Shown piece after piece: positions 36,350 to 46,082 of a stretch of 64,000 bases of DNA. Within the stretch, counting starts at the first letter, position 1. Each line of letters begins with the position of its first letter. The notes under the pieces were generated by a model, which saw only the letters and a list, made by a program, of their open reading frames with translations, did not search any database and was not told where the DNA came from. Position numbers and translations under genes: made by a program. The stretch comes from Natrinema gelatinilyticum (GTDB lineage Archaea > Halobacteriota > Halobacteria > Halobacteriales > Natrialbaceae): assembly GCF_024266705.1 (NCBI RefSeq), contig NZ_CP100756.1:1612001-1676000 (forward strand), given 5' to 3'.

Positions 36350-37381
36350 CTATCGGCGGCGATCGGCGGACAGTCGCCCTGCGACGTCCTCGGCGAAGTA
36401 CGTCAGAATGAGATCAGCACCCGCTCGCTTGATCGAGAGGAGCGACTCGAGTGCGACCTCCTCGAGATCGAGCCAGCCCTTCTCGGCGGCCGCGTGAAGC
36501 ATCGCGTACTCGCCGGAGACGTTGTAGGCGGCGACGGGATGGTCGAATTCCTGACGAACGGCGCTGACGATATCGAGGTACGGCAGCGCGGGTTTGACCA
36601 TCAGGACGTCGGCACCCTGTTCGGCGTCGAGACGGACTTCCCGCAGGGCCTCCCGGGAGTTCGCGGGGTCCATCTGGTAGTGTCGTCGATTACCGAACGA
36701 CGGCGCGCCGTCGGCGGCGTCACGGAAGGGGCCGTAGAACGCGCTCTCGTACTTGGCCGCGTAACTCATGATCGGGACGTGTTCGAATCCGTCGCGATCG
36801 AGCGCATCGCGGATGACGTCCACCATCCCATCTATCATGCCGCTCGGTGCGACCATGTCCGCACCAGCGCGGGCATGAGAGACGACGATCTTTTCGAGGG
36901 CCTCGAGCGTCGCGTCGTTGTCGACGGTGAGCGTCGGCTCGCAGACCGGGCCGTTCTCGACGACACCGCCCTCGCGCCGCAGTTCTTCCTCGAGTGGCCC
37001 GCAGTGACCATGGTCCGTGTACTCGCAGAGACAGACGTCGGTGATGACGTACGCATCGGTTTCGGCGGTAATCCGTCGGAGCGCGTCCTGAATGACGCCG
37101 TCCTCCGCCCAGGCGCGCCTGCCCTCGGGGTCTTTCGATTTCGGAATGCCGAAGAGCATGACCGCCTCGACGCCGGTCTCGAGGACTTCCTCGACGCGGT
37201 CGACCGCGTCACCGATCGGCACTCGCTCGTGGCCCGGCATCGACTCGATCGGGACACGTTCGTCGGTCGTCGCATCGACGAACACCGGTGCGATCAGGTC
37301 GGCGGGCTCGAGATTGGTCTCGCTGACCAGCCCGCGAACCCGATCCCGTCGGAGTCGCCGGGGTCGGTGTGTGAGATCCAT
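36350..37381 (-). CDS. hemB: Delta-aminolevulinic acid dehydratase (porphobilinogen synthase)
   Basis: HemB (343 aa) condenses two 5-aminolevulinate molecules to porphobilinogen. The Zn-binding cysteines are in [14 protein letters not shown] (about residues 115-128), so this is a zinc-dependent type. The two active-site lysines are in [17 protein letters not shown] (about 200) and [12 protein letters not shown] (about 255). The terminal LIRY-type end is replaced by [15 protein letters not shown]. With hemL, hemC, cobA and hemD in the same window and on the same strand, the route from glutamate-semialdehyde to precorrin-2 is almost complete here. Confidence 0.96.
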   Translation of the reverse strand: MDLTHRPRRLRRDRVRGLVSETNLEPADLIAPVFVDATTDERVPIESMPGHERVPIGDAVDRVEEVLETGVEAVMLFGIPKSKDPEGRRAWAEDGVIQDALRRITAETDAYVITDVCLCEYTDHGHCGPLEEELRREGGVVENGPVCEPTLTVDNDATLEALEKIVVSHARAGADMVAPSGMIDGMVDVIRDALDRDGFEHVPIMSYAAKYESAFYGPFRDAADGAPSFGNRRHYQMDPANSREALREVRLDAEQGADVLMVKPALPYLDIVSAVRQEFDHPVAAYNVSGEYAMLHAAAEKGWLDLEEVALESLLSIKRAGADLILTYFAEDVAGRLSADRRR

Positions 37382-37433
37382 ACGCGGGTATTCGGCGGGA
37401 GCCGCAAAAGCGCCTCGCTCGCGAGTCCGTCGG

Positions 37434-39053
37434 TCAAGATCTCGCGTCTCGGAGCCACCGTTTGACGCTCGAGACTGTCGGCAACCGGTGCATTACGCGC
37501 GCCAACGTGAACATTCCGCTGGCGTACCACGACACCGGAAGCCTCGGCAGTGCGTCGAGCGGTCCGATCCGAGAGGTGGCGATCGTTCGAGACTCGAGGT
37601 AGCGCCGCACGCCCTCGGGACTGTGTCGGCGACCGAGTCCGGAGTCACCGAAGCCGCCCATCGGCGCGTCGACGGCCGCCCAGCCGGAGATGTACGCGTC
37701 GTTGACGCAGACGGTCCCGCAGTCGATCTCGCGAGCGACGACCGCTCCGCGCGTTCGGTCGCCGGTCCAGACGCTCGCGTTCAGGCCGTAGTCCGAGTCG
37801 TTCGCCCGTTCGATGGCCGTCGCGACGTCGGGAACGGATTCGACCGAGACGACCGGGCCGAACGTCTCCTCACAGGCGGCTGTCGCGTCCTCGTCGACGT
37901 CCGTCATGATCGTCGGCTCGTAGCAGAACGGCCCGACGTCCGGCCGGCGTCGCCCACCCGTGAGTACCGTTGCACCCCGATCGCGGGCGTCCTCGACGTG
38001 GGTCTCGACGCGCTCGAGTTGGTCGCCGTCGATCAGCGATCCGACGTCGTCCGCGAAGTCGAAGCCAGTCCCGAGCGTGAGCCGTCGCGTCGCCGTGACG
38101 AAGGCCTCGAGGAACTCGTCGTAGATCGCATCGGCGACGTAGAGTCGTTCGGCGGCGAGACACAGTTGGCCGGCGTTCGTGAAACAGGCCTGGACCGCGC
38201 CGCGGGCGGACGTCTCGACGTCGGCATCGTCGAGGACGAGTAGCGGGTTCTTGCCGCCCAGCTCGAGGGAGCACCCGATCAAATTTCGACCCGCACGTTC
38301 GGCGACGGCTCGTCCCGTCTCGGTACTCCCGGTAAACGAAACGTAGTCGACGCGATCGATCAGCGCCGGGCCGACCGTCGCGCCTCGTCCGGTGACGACC
38401 TCGAAGCAGCCGTCGGGCAGCCCGGCCCGCTCGAGCAGCTCCGCCAGCGCGAGTGCGGTGTAGGGCGTTTTCTCGTCCGGTTTGAGGACGACGGTGTTGC
38501 CGGCGACGAGCGCGGGCAAGACGTCGGTCAGCGACAGCGTGAGCGGATAGTTCCACGGCGAGATGGCGCCGACGACGCCGACCGGCTCGTAGGTCACGCG
38601 GGCCGTCGTCGCCGCCGGGAACACACCGCGCCGCCGGTCGTCACCGAGCGCGTCAGCGGCGTGATCGGCGTAGTACGAGCACGTAAAGGCGACGTCGAGG
38701 ACCTCCTCGACAGCGTGGCGGCGAGACTTGCCCGTCTCGAGTTGGAGGCAGTCGAGCAGTTCCGCGCGGTGTTTCAAGACGAGGTCGCCGAAGCGATCGA
38801 TCCGTTTGCTGCGCTCGTCAACCGAAGTTTCTGCCCACGACGACTGGGCGTTTCGGGCGCGCTCGACGGCCCGCTCGACGTCGGCCTCGGTGCAGTCGGG
38901 GATCGATCCAATCACAGCGTCCGTCGCCGGGGCTCGCACGTCGATCGTTTCGGCCCCGTCCGAATCGACACGATCCGACAGTTTCGAGAGCCACCAGTCG
39001 GAAATGCTCGTCTCGGCGAGATTGTTGGGCCGAGAATCGGTCTCGAGTGACAT
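37434..39053 (-). CDS. NAD(P)-dependent aldehyde dehydrogenase, succinate-semialdehyde type
   Basis: Aldehyde dehydrogenase superfamily (539 aa). Cofactor binding: [12 protein letters not shown] and [12 protein letters not shown]; catalytic Glu in [14 protein letters not shown]; catalytic Cys in [14 protein letters not shown]-terminal oligomerisation part with [18 protein letters not shown]. Closest in style to succinate-semialdehyde or broad aliphatic aldehyde dehydrogenases; the substrate is not determined. Residues after about 500 ([17 protein letters not shown]...) form an extra hydrophobic tail beyond the usual end. It is 52 bp upstream of hemB on the same strand but the functions do not suggest an operon. 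Confidence 0.92.
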   Translation of the reverse strand: MSLETDSRPNNLAETSISDWWLSKLSDRVDSDGAETIDVRAPATDAVIGSIPDCTEADVERAVERARNAQSSWAETSVDERSKRIDRFGDLVLKHRAELLDCLQLETGKSRRHAVEEVLDVAFTCSYYADHAADALGDDRRRGVFPAATTARVTYEPVGVVGAISPWNYPLTLSLTDVLPALVAGNTVVLKPDEKTPYTALALAELLERAGLPDGCFEVVTGRGATVGPALIDRVDYVSFTGSTETGRAVAERAGRNLIGCSLELGGKNPLLVLDDADVETSARGAVQACFTNAGQLCLAAERLYVADAIYDEFLEAFVTATRRLTLGTGFDFADDVGSLIDGDQLERVETHVEDARDRGATVLTGGRRRPDVGPFCYEPTIMTDVDEDATAACEETFGPVVSVESVPDVATAIERANDSDYGLNASVWTGDRTRGAVVAREIDCGTVCVNDAYISGWAAVDAPMGGFGDSGLGRRHSPEGVRRYLESRTIATSRIGPLDALPRLPVSWYASGMFTLARVMHRLPTVSSVKRWLRDARS

Positions 39054-39320
39054 GACTATCCACTCTCTCTTCGCCCGCGCTCATACGCCTTTTCTTCGAA
39101 GGCGATCTAGTCGATTGGAGGTGTACACTCGCAGCGCGTCGTACGAACACATCGGTCGGTCACGACCGGCCGCCTCGTTCTCGCCACCATCGTCCGCGAC
39201 CACTCTGCAATACCGTGGGCGCTCGAGAATGCTCACCCTGTTGTCACAGCCGGAGCACACGGTCGTGGACTTCGACCCGCCCCACGGTCGGTTTATCGGT
39301 ACAGCCCGAGAAGTAGGTCA

Positions 39321-39527
39321 ATGAACGCACAGTCTTGCCAAAGAGGTGCGGCACGGTGTACGGATTGCGGTAGCGCGTTCGCCATCTGGCTCACCGCCGA
39401 CGAAATCCGACCGATCGGGTGCGCCGACGGCTGTCTCTGCGGGGGTCCTCGTTTCGAACGTTCGACTGACAGTCGTTTAACCGCGTGGCGGGAGAAGGCC
39501 GCAGATTTTCCCCCTTGCTGGTCGTGA
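39321..39527 (+). CDS. Zinc-finger microprotein coupled to the TrmB-type regulator
   Basis: A 68-residue protein starting at ATG 39321. CTDCGSAF near residue 14, followed by CADGCLCGGPRFER near 34-47, forms a four- or five-Cys zinc-binding pattern like the small CPxCG-type zinc-finger proteins of haloarchaea. Its TGA (39525-39527) overlaps the GTG at 39524 of the next gene as GTGA, the classic coupling overlap, and a TATA-like GTTTATC lies about 30 nt before its ATG. These three facts argue that it is real although it is short. Confidence 0.6.
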   Translation: MNAQSCQRGAARCTDCGSAFAIWLTADEIRPIGCADGCLCGGPRFERSTDSRLTAWREKAADFPPCWS

Positions 39528-40324
39528 ACCGACTCGTGCCCGACCCCGAAGAAGCGGTCACGAGTCTCGAGGAACTGGGCCTAACGGAGTACGAGGCTCG
39601 CTGTTTCGTTGCGCTCACCCGCCTCTCGAAGGGGACCGCAAAGGAGGTGAGTCAGGTCGCGGACGTCCCTCGGTCGCGGGTGTACGACACCATCGAGCGG
39701 CTCGAGCGCACGGGGTTAGTCAGCGTTCAGCAGACTGACCCCCGTGAGTACAAGGGCGTCCCGGTCGAAACCGCGTGTCAACTGCTCCGCGAGGACTTCG
39801 ACGCCCGCATCGACGCCGCGGAGAACGCCCTCAAGCAGCTCGAAAAGCCCGAATCGACGGAAGACGAAGGGGTTTGGGCGATCACGAAGCGAGAACACGT
39901 TACGGAACGCGTCGTCACCTTCCTCGAGGACGCAGCGGACACGGTTCAGTACCTGATCCCGGCGATCGAAACCGTCGACGACCGTATTCTCGAAGCGTTG
40001 GCGTCAGCCAGTGACCGAAGCGTCGACTTGTACCTCGAAGTTCCCACGGAGGCCAATCGCGAGGACTTCGCGGCAGCGGTTCCGGAAGCAACGATCGCAG
40101 TCGCACCGGATCTCGAGCGAACGAACGACGTTCGCGGCCAGTGGCCGGCGCAGTTGCTCATGGTCGATCGGCGAGCGATCATCGCGGCCGGAATCAGAGA
40201 GAGCGACCTTCCGGACGTCCACAACGAGGTGGCCGTCTGGTCCTACGGCCGCGATCACGGCTTTGCCGTCTGGATCCGCGAATTACTCGCCGATCGCATC
40301 GCCGACCGCGATGTACACCGCTGA
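39524..40324 (+). CDS. TrmB-family transcriptional regulator
   Basis: A 266-residue regulator. Residues about 12-75 are a TrmB-type winged helix (LGLTEYEARCFVALTRL, then KEVSQVADVPRSRVYDTIERL), followed by a coiled-coil (DARIDAAENALKQLE) and an effector/sensor domain with AITKREHVTERVVTFLEDAADTVQY. Members control sugar or central metabolism genes. I place the start at GTG 39524 because it overlaps the stop of the zinc-finger gene as GTGA; GTG 39485 and GTG 39536 are alternatives. Candidate targets are the neighbouring divergent aldehyde dehydrogenase or the lipoprotein remnant. Confidence 0.87.
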   Translation: MNRLVPDPEEAVTSLEELGLTEYEARCFVALTRLSKGTAKEVSQVADVPRSRVYDTIERLERTGLVSVQQTDPREYKGVPVETACQLLREDFDARIDAAENALKQLEKPESTEDEGVWAITKREHVTERVVTFLEDAADTVQYLIPAIETVDDRILEALASASDRSVDLYLEVPTEANREDFAAAVPEATIAVAPDLERTNDVRGQWPAQLLMVDRRAIIAAGIRESDLPDVHNEVAVWSYGRDHGFAVWIRELLADRIADRDVHR

Positions 40325-40430
40325 CCCGACCCGATTCGGCCGATTTCGGTGTTCTCCGACCCGGTATTTTACTGCCGAGTTCGTGCTCTCCGGCCTGGTG
40401 TTCTCGGGTCATAGGTGACATTCGACGTCG

Positions 40431-41271
40431 CTATTCGACGATGATCGTCCCGACCATGCCTGCCATTTCGTGGGGGAGACAGACGTACTCGTGTTCGCCG
40501 GCCGTCTCGAACGTGTGGACGTACGACTGGCCCGACTGAATCGCTCCCGTCCCGTTCTCCCAGCCTTCGCGAGCGGCCGACTCGAGCTTTGAAGAAGCCA
40601 GCCTCGAGCAGCGCAGGTTCGACACCGGTTCCGACCCCCTTCGCGTCGTCGTTTTCGATCGCCGTCGTGAGGGAACCCAGTCCGTCGTCTTCGAATTCGT
40701 GATACGCGTCTTCGCTCGCTTCCTCGAGGGCTTCGTGTGCGCGGGCACCCTCGAAGTGTGCGAACACGGTTACGGTTTCGACGATCCGTTTCGCTGCGTC
40801 CGGCTGACCGCGTTGGAAGAGCCACGCGGCGTCGTGAACCCGCGGTCGGTCCTCGAGTTGCGTGCTGGCGACCGTCGTTTCCTCGCCGGCCCGGTCTCTG
40901 TCGCTCGCTTGCAGTCCCGTCGACCGGAATTCACCGAGTGCCTCCTCGAACTCCGCGTAGCTCGGTTCGCTCGTCTCCTCGAGCATCTCGTGAGCATTAT
41001 TCTCTCCCGATGCGCGCTCGAATCGACCGAAGATCCTCTGTGCGACTGCCGCCCCGGAGTCTTCGTGTCCCGCCCGACCGAGCGCGTAGGCGTCCCAGAC
41101 TCGAGCACGGATCGCGTTCCACTCGGCGGCGACCGCGATCTCGGCCGGTGCCACCGTTTCGGTATCCGAGTCTGCCTGCTCTGCGTCGAACGGACTTGTG
41201 CAACCGGCGAGTCCGAGCGTGAGAATTGTTGCACCACTTCCTTTCAGCCATGCGCGTCGCGTTCTCTGCAT
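40431..41271 (-). pseudogene. Broken DUF5059/plastocyanin-domain lipoprotein
   Basis: The first frame starts with a Tat lipoprotein signal (RTRRAWLKGSG, lipobox LAGC) and several helical repeats with HEALEEASEDAYHEFED, as in haloarchaeal DUF5059 proteins. At about 40580-40595 the sequence switches frame: after LLEAGFFK the first frame becomes Arg-rich nonsense, while the other frame continues LESAAREGWENGTG and ends with a blue-copper tail, HTFETAGEHEYVCLPHEMAG, MVGTIIVE. The N-terminal half of the plastocyanin domain, including its first copper His, is missing. An out-of-frame deletion explains this best. The copper-binding module is therefore lost. Confidence 0.75.
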
Positions 41272-41355
41272 CCCTGGCTTCAGGCTGGTCTAGAGATATA
41301 CGACGCTACTAATTTTTCGATGGACCTAAAAAACGGCCGCTTTCGTCCTTTCTGA

Positions 41356-41742
<387 letters not shown>

Positions 41743-41744
41743 AA

Positions 41745-41909
41745 TTACTCGGCGCGGTCGACGTCGACTTTTTCCTTCAGGCTCTCGAGCCCGTCAGCTT
41801 CAGCGAGCTCCTGTAACCGCTCGCGGAAGTGTTCCTCGCAGAGGCCCACTTTGAGTCCGTCGGACTCTGCGGCGAAGGCGGCCTCGCGGTCACAGTAGTG
41901 ACAGTTCAT
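41745..41909 (-). CDS. Small zinc-binding haloarchaeal protein (DUF6757-like)
   Basis: A 54-residue protein, tail to tail with the ferredoxin gene (3 nt apart). It starts MNCHYCDREAAFAAESDGLK and has CEEHFRERLQEL in the middle; the CxxC at the start plus C-x2-H form a plausible zinc site. It matches a conserved haloarchaeal family I remember as DUF6757. The end KVDVDRAE is acidic. No membrane segment. Function unknown. Confidence 0.7.
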   Translation of the reverse strand: MNCHYCDREAAFAAESDGLKVGLCEEHFRERLQELAEADGLESLKEKVDVDRAE

Positions 41910-42053
41910 ACTTGCCCATTGGAACCACGATGCATTGAACCCTCCGCTATCGGCGAAGGAGTGAGGATACTATCCAGTGACCGTGAATAGTTCTGAATCA
42001 TGTCAAATACGTGGATTTCCTACACTCTGAGCGGCCAGACGAACAGTTCTCGG

Positions 42054-42830
42054 TTACGTCGGAAGATCGAGCCGCTCGTAGGCCTGACGCGAGAGTCCAT
42101 CGACGCCGAGTCGCTCGTCGTGGGCGTCGCTTCCACCGGTCGTGAGCAGGTCGTTGCACTCGATCACCCGTTCGACGGGTTCGCAGTCGACATCCCGCCC
42201 GTACGGATACCGCAGTTCGACGGCGTCCAGGTCGGTCGCCAGTGCGAGTGCCCCTTCCGGATCGCGATACCGCAACGGGTGGGCGAGCGAAACGAGCCGA
42301 GACGACTCGGCCAGTGCCCCGCGTCCCCGGTCGAATGGCGGGACGTCTCGGGGAACGTAACACGGACAATCGGAGCCGATGAGGTAATCGAACGCATCCT
42401 GATAATCGTACTCGGCGTCGGGGTGGGCTTCGATCGCCCGTGCGATGTGCGGCCGTCCGAACCCGCCGCCAATCGTCACGCCGAGGTCGATACCGAGTCG
42501 CGACTCGACACAGTCGACGATCGCTCGCCCCCGCTCGATTCGGTTCGTCTGGATGTCCTCCAGTATGGCCTCGAGACCCGTGCTCGGCTCGAGCCCGTAG
42601 CCGAGCAGGTCGATTCGCTGGCCCCCGTCGGTCTCGACTCGAAGCTCGATCCCGTGGAGGAGGGTCACGCCGTCACACTCGACGACCGGTCCGTCGAACG
42701 GCTGTACCCGGTCGTGATCCGTGATCGCGACGACCTCGACGTCGCTGCGGCGAGCGGCCTCCGGGACCGCCTCGAGTTCGAGGCTCCCGTCCGAGCGGGT
42801 CGTGTGAACGTGTAAATCCGCGTATGGCAT
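42054..42830 (-). CDS. PHP-domain phosphoesterase (RNase AM/TrpH-like)
   Basis: A 258-residue PHP protein. YADLHVHTTRSDGSL, VVAITDHDRVQP, LLHGIELRVE, SLAHPLRYRD and TTGGSDAHDERLG give the full metal-ligand set. The insertion after the third motif (ERGRAIVDCVESRLGIDLG and GRPHIARAIEAH) follows the layout of TrpH/YciV proteins, which are 3',5'-nucleoside bisphosphate phosphatases and 5'-3' exoribonucleases. Substrate not proven. It differs from the PHP protein at 23012, which lacks this insertion. Isolated gene. Confidence 0.87.
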   Translation of the reverse strand: MPYADLHVHTTRSDGSLELEAVPEAARRSDVEVVAITDHDRVQPFDGPVVECDGVTLLHGIELRVETDGGQRIDLLGYGLEPSTGLEAILEDIQTNRIERGRAIVDCVESRLGIDLGVTIGGGFGRPHIARAIEAHPDAEYDYQDAFDYLIGSDCPCYVPRDVPPFDRGRGALAESSRLVSLAHPLRYRDPEGALALATDLDAVELRYPYGRDVDCEPVERVIECNDLLTTGGSDAHDERLGVDGLSRQAYERLDLPT

Positions 42831-42977
42831 ACAGTATGCGAACAGGGCTGCTCCTAAATGCGTTTCTCCGGCTCGCTCGCGGATTCCCGGTTCAGTCGTT
42901 CGATTTTCCGAGTCTCCCTAGGGCAATATTAGGTGTACTAGGTATGGGTTGCCACTAGGAAACATAGATGGACAATG

Positions 42978-42985
42978 TTTATAAT
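42978..42985 (+). promoter_or_regulatory. TATA box of the DUF5789-like gene
   Basis: TTTATAAT about 28 nt before the ATG at 43011: leaderless promoter. Confidence 0.55.
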
Positions 42986-43010
42986 TATCGTTCACGGTAG
43001 ATAGGGTGTA

Positions 43011-43298
43011 ATGTTGCTCAACGGCACCGGCGAGGTCATCGACGACCACGAGTACCCCGCGACAACCGAGGAACTGATCGACCACTACGGGGATCGAACC
43101 CTCGAACTCCCTAACGGATCAGAAACGGTCGGCGACGTACTCGCCCGCCTCGAGTCCGAAACCTTCGAAAATTCGGAAGACGCCCGCTTCGCAGTCTACT
43201 CCGCAGTGAGCGACAAAGCCGTCGGACGCGTCGGCTACAGCGACCGCGACCCAACACCGGTCGGTAGTCCGTACTCGCCCGACGCCCTCTCGTTCTAA
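43011..43298 (+). CDS. Conserved haloarchaeal protein (DUF5789-like)
   Basis: A 95-residue acidic protein with the typical order of the family: EVIDDHEYPATTEELIDHYGD, LELPNGSETVGDVLARL, and the end VSDKAVGRVGYSDRDPTPVG. I recall this family as DUF5789. No cysteines, no membrane segments. Function unknown. A good leaderless promoter precedes it. Confidence 0.82.
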   Translation: MLLNGTGEVIDDHEYPATTEELIDHYGDRTLELPNGSETVGDVLARLESETFENSEDARFAVYSAVSDKAVGRVGYSDRDPTPVGSPYSPDALSF

Positions 43299-43796
43299 AA
43301 CCGTCCGTTTTGCGCTCACATCTCCGGTAGTAATTCCCGGACGTTCTCTGCTCGAGGCAGCAGGTGCGAACAGTTGCCGACACCTCGCTCGAACCACCGC
43401 CCTCGAGCGATCCGTGGCGGCTAGTTACTAGACACGAAACCAACTATTGTGGAAATACCGCGATGGAAAACTCTTGTTGTCCGTTGCGATCACCGCTCGA
43501 GCACTGCTAATGGTCTCCACTCGTGTGGTCGCGAAAGTCAGGTCTGGATATTATCCGATGCTGCCAACTTGTTTCCGAAACGAATCGAGACTATACGATA
43601 GATCCTGTGAAGACGTTTGAATGTCTCGTTGAGTAGGTTTCCCAAACTGGAATCTCGAGCGTGTACGACTTCCATGGATTCGTCGTGGATGACGTGAAAT
43701 ATCATATAACAGATAGCTTTATTTGTACGTTCATTGGATATTGCATGTATGGTCCAAAGAAACTGTGGTGGGTCCGAGGATCGGTCACTCATTTCG
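43299..43796. other. Intergenic region before the PQQ-like protein gene
   Basis: About 500 bp with lower GC towards the right end and A/T-rich boxes (for example CATATAACAG at about 43702). No convincing gene; frames here are broken or continue the antisense of the next gene. Confidence 0.35.
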
Positions 43797-45449
43797 ATGC
43801 CGAATCGACGCCAGATTCTGCAAGCTACTATGGGCGCCTGTGCTACCTCCGCAGTCGGTATCGGGAGCGTCAGTGCCGCAGTGGGAGACACTACTGGAGG
43901 TGACGAAAAGTGGCGAGTCGAGTTCGAGGACGAGTCTAACTTGCATCTCTCACCCGTGGTGAATGGCACCCTCTTCGTGAATAACGCTGATACTGTGTAC
44001 GCGTTGGATGCTGCCACAGGTGACGAAGCGTGGCGGTTCGAGACTGGAGGCCTCAGACTTACTGATTTTCCGGTAGTAATAGATGGAATCGTCTACGTCC
44101 ACACCCATGATTTCTCTGACTCCGAGTCGGATGATTACGTGTATGCACTTGATGCGGCCACGGGTGACGAAAAGTGGCGGTTCCAAGAGCCATCTCTTTC
44201 GCTTCACCTGCTCGTGGTCGCAGAGGGAACCGTCATCGTTCACGGCCGTTTTTGCATCTATGCGTTGGATGCGGTTACCGGCGAGCCATTGTGGCAGTTC
44301 AAAGTCGGCTACGGTGTTGAAGACGAAGCGGTAGTAGCAGACGGGACGCTCTACGTCGGGGATGAAGATGGTAACGTGTTCGCCGTCGACATGGAAACGG
44401 GTGAGGAAGAGTGGCGATACGATGTCGGGAATCGGTTGACGTCCCCACTGACGATAGGCGACGGGACGTTGTTCACCGGCTCTTTCGACAGTAGCTCTGA
44501 TCGTTTGGGTGAAATCGAGTATTACGTGTCCACACTGGATTTGGAGACGGGTGACGAAGAGTGGTGCTTCACATTAGATACGGCGACGGGAGAAGACGCG
44601 TCGATTCTGGAAGATCCACGCATCGATTTAGTGACGGAGATTGACGGGACACTTTTCTTCGCGACTAGTGAATGCTATCCGGAGTATCCAGCTTGCGGTA
44701 GTCTGTATGCAGTGGATACAGTAACCGGTGCGGAGAAGTGGAAGTTCGAGGCGAACGGGTTGGTACACAGTCTCTTAATAGCCGATGGAACGCTCTTCCT
44801 TGGAACCGCCGATTTCGTATACGCAGTGGATGCAGCGACTGGTACAGAGAAGTGGAAGTTCAATGCTGACCATTTGTCGCATTCGATATCGATCGCGGAT
44901 GGTACCCTCTTCTTCGCGCACAGGATCGACCTCGACTACGAAGACGACTATCGGTTGACGGCGCTAGATGCAGCGACCGGAAACAAACAGTGGCAGTTCG
45001 TCGCCGACGAATACTTCACCCAGCCGAGGATAGGAGACGGCACTGTCTTCGTTGCGAGCGACTTCATGACGGTCCACGCACTGGATGCTGGCATCCAGAA
45101 CTCGAGTGGGGGGACTGGTACTGGCGGTGATTCGTCGGATAGCGGTTACGCGACAGATGGTACTGGATCGGATACCGACGACGACGGCTCGGGAGATGGT
45201 GGCGACGAATCCGAACCGGAAACCGGCGACGACGACACGAGAGATAGGGGTGGCAACGAATCGAACGAGCGTCCGTCAGACGCTGATACGAACGAATCCG
45301 ATACCGACCCGGCCGATTCAGGCGACAACGAGTCCGACGATCGCTCGGTGGATGCCGCGGACCAGACACCCGGCATGGGAATTCCCGCGGCGGTAACGAG
45401 CCTCGGCGGCGTCGGCTATCTGCTGAAACGACGTTTCAAACGCCTGTGA
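43797..45449 (+). CDS. Secreted PQQ-like beta-propeller protein with C-terminal anchor
   Basis: About 550 residues. A Tat signal (NRRQILQATMGACATSAV) is followed by seven or more PQQ/YVTN-like blades, each with VYALDAATGDEKWRF-type sequence (about residues 45-430). A Gly/Ser/Asp/Thr-rich spacer of about 85 residues follows (45100-45360), then GMGIPAAVTSLGGVGYLLKRRF, a PGF-CTERM-like anchor, so it is surface-attached. No PQQ-dehydrogenase catalytic ligands are evident; it is probably a scaffold like those called outer membrane BamB-like. GC is lower than in neighbours. The TGA lies within the right end of element B, so the natural end may have been changed. ATG 43749 is an alternative start. 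Confidence 0.82.
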   Translation: MPNRRQILQATMGACATSAVGIGSVSAAVGDTTGGDEKWRVEFEDESNLHLSPVVNGTLFVNNADTVYALDAATGDEAWRFETGGLRLTDFPVVIDGIVYVHTHDFSDSESDDYVYALDAATGDEKWRFQEPSLSLHLLVVAEGTVIVHGRFCIYALDAVTGEPLWQFKVGYGVEDEAVVADGTLYVGDEDGNVFAVDMETGEEEWRYDVGNRLTSPLTIGDGTLFTGSFDSSSDRLGEIEYYVSTLDLETGDEEWCFTLDTATGEDASILEDPRIDLVTEIDGTLFFATSECYPEYPACGSLYAVDTVTGAEKWKFEANGLVHSLLIADGTLFLGTADFVYAVDAATGTEKWKFNADHLSHSISIADGTLFFAHRIDLDYEDDYRLTALDAATGNKQWQFVADEYFTQPRIGDGTVFVASDFMTVHALDAGIQNSSGGTGTGGDSSDSGYATDGTGSDTDDDGSGDGGDESEPETGDDDTRDRGGNESNERPSDADTNESDTDPADSGDNESDDRSVDAADQTPGMGIPAAVTSLGGVGYLLKRRFKRL

Positions 45450-45942
45450 ACTACTCCGCCCTCCCGCGCTCGGGCCTCCCCGGCCCTCGCTTGTTGCGGA
45501 CGGAGCGTCCTGTTTCTGTGTCGGAACGTGCAGGAACAGATCCCACAGCGTCCACAAGACGCGGAGCGTCTCGTGCGGCCCGGCAGAACGCTGTTGGCGT
45601 TCTGCGGACGGTTCCAGACTCCGCAGGCGACTTCCCGTTACAGGTGGTTCGGAGTGTCCCACTCCTACCGGTTGGACACTCGACCACAACCGACGATGCA
45701 CGCTTATTGTCGCGTGTGAACCACGCCGGAAGCGTGGTGAGCATCTTACTTTCACCTTCGATCGAAGGGATAATAAGGGTGCCGATTCACACGAAACCAA
45801 GACGTGCGGGCGCTGTCTCCCCTCCCTGCTCGCGCCTTCGGCGCTCGCTGCGGATAGCGCGGGACCGTCGGTCCCGCTGACCATGCGAACGGCGTCGCCG
45901 TGAGCAGAAGGGGGCTTAGCGCCCTCAATTACAGCTAATCCG
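45446..45942 (-). mobile_element. TnpB-less IS200/IS605-type element B
   Basis: Inverted, longer relative (497 bp) of element A with the same ends. On the minus strand it holds a 97-codon frame (45451-45744) homologous to that in A, with 20 extra codons in frame. The added segments are palindromic: CAGAACGCC/GGCGTTCTG, GGGACCG/CGGTCCC and GCGCCG/GGCGC at about 45564-45880. Such hairpins suggest a structured RNA. No transposase part is left. Its right end begins inside the stop codon of the PQQ-like gene (TGTGAAC). Confidence 0.7.
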
Positions 45943-46082
45943 ACGACGAAACAGTATAACCGCCGTTCGGCGTACTGATTTCGTGGATACCCCGCGGTGA
46001 TTGCATTAACAGACGTGTTCCACGCACCGTTACGGGGCTGATCGGTGTGGGCCGTACCGATCGTCATCCGGCCGTTTCCGCT

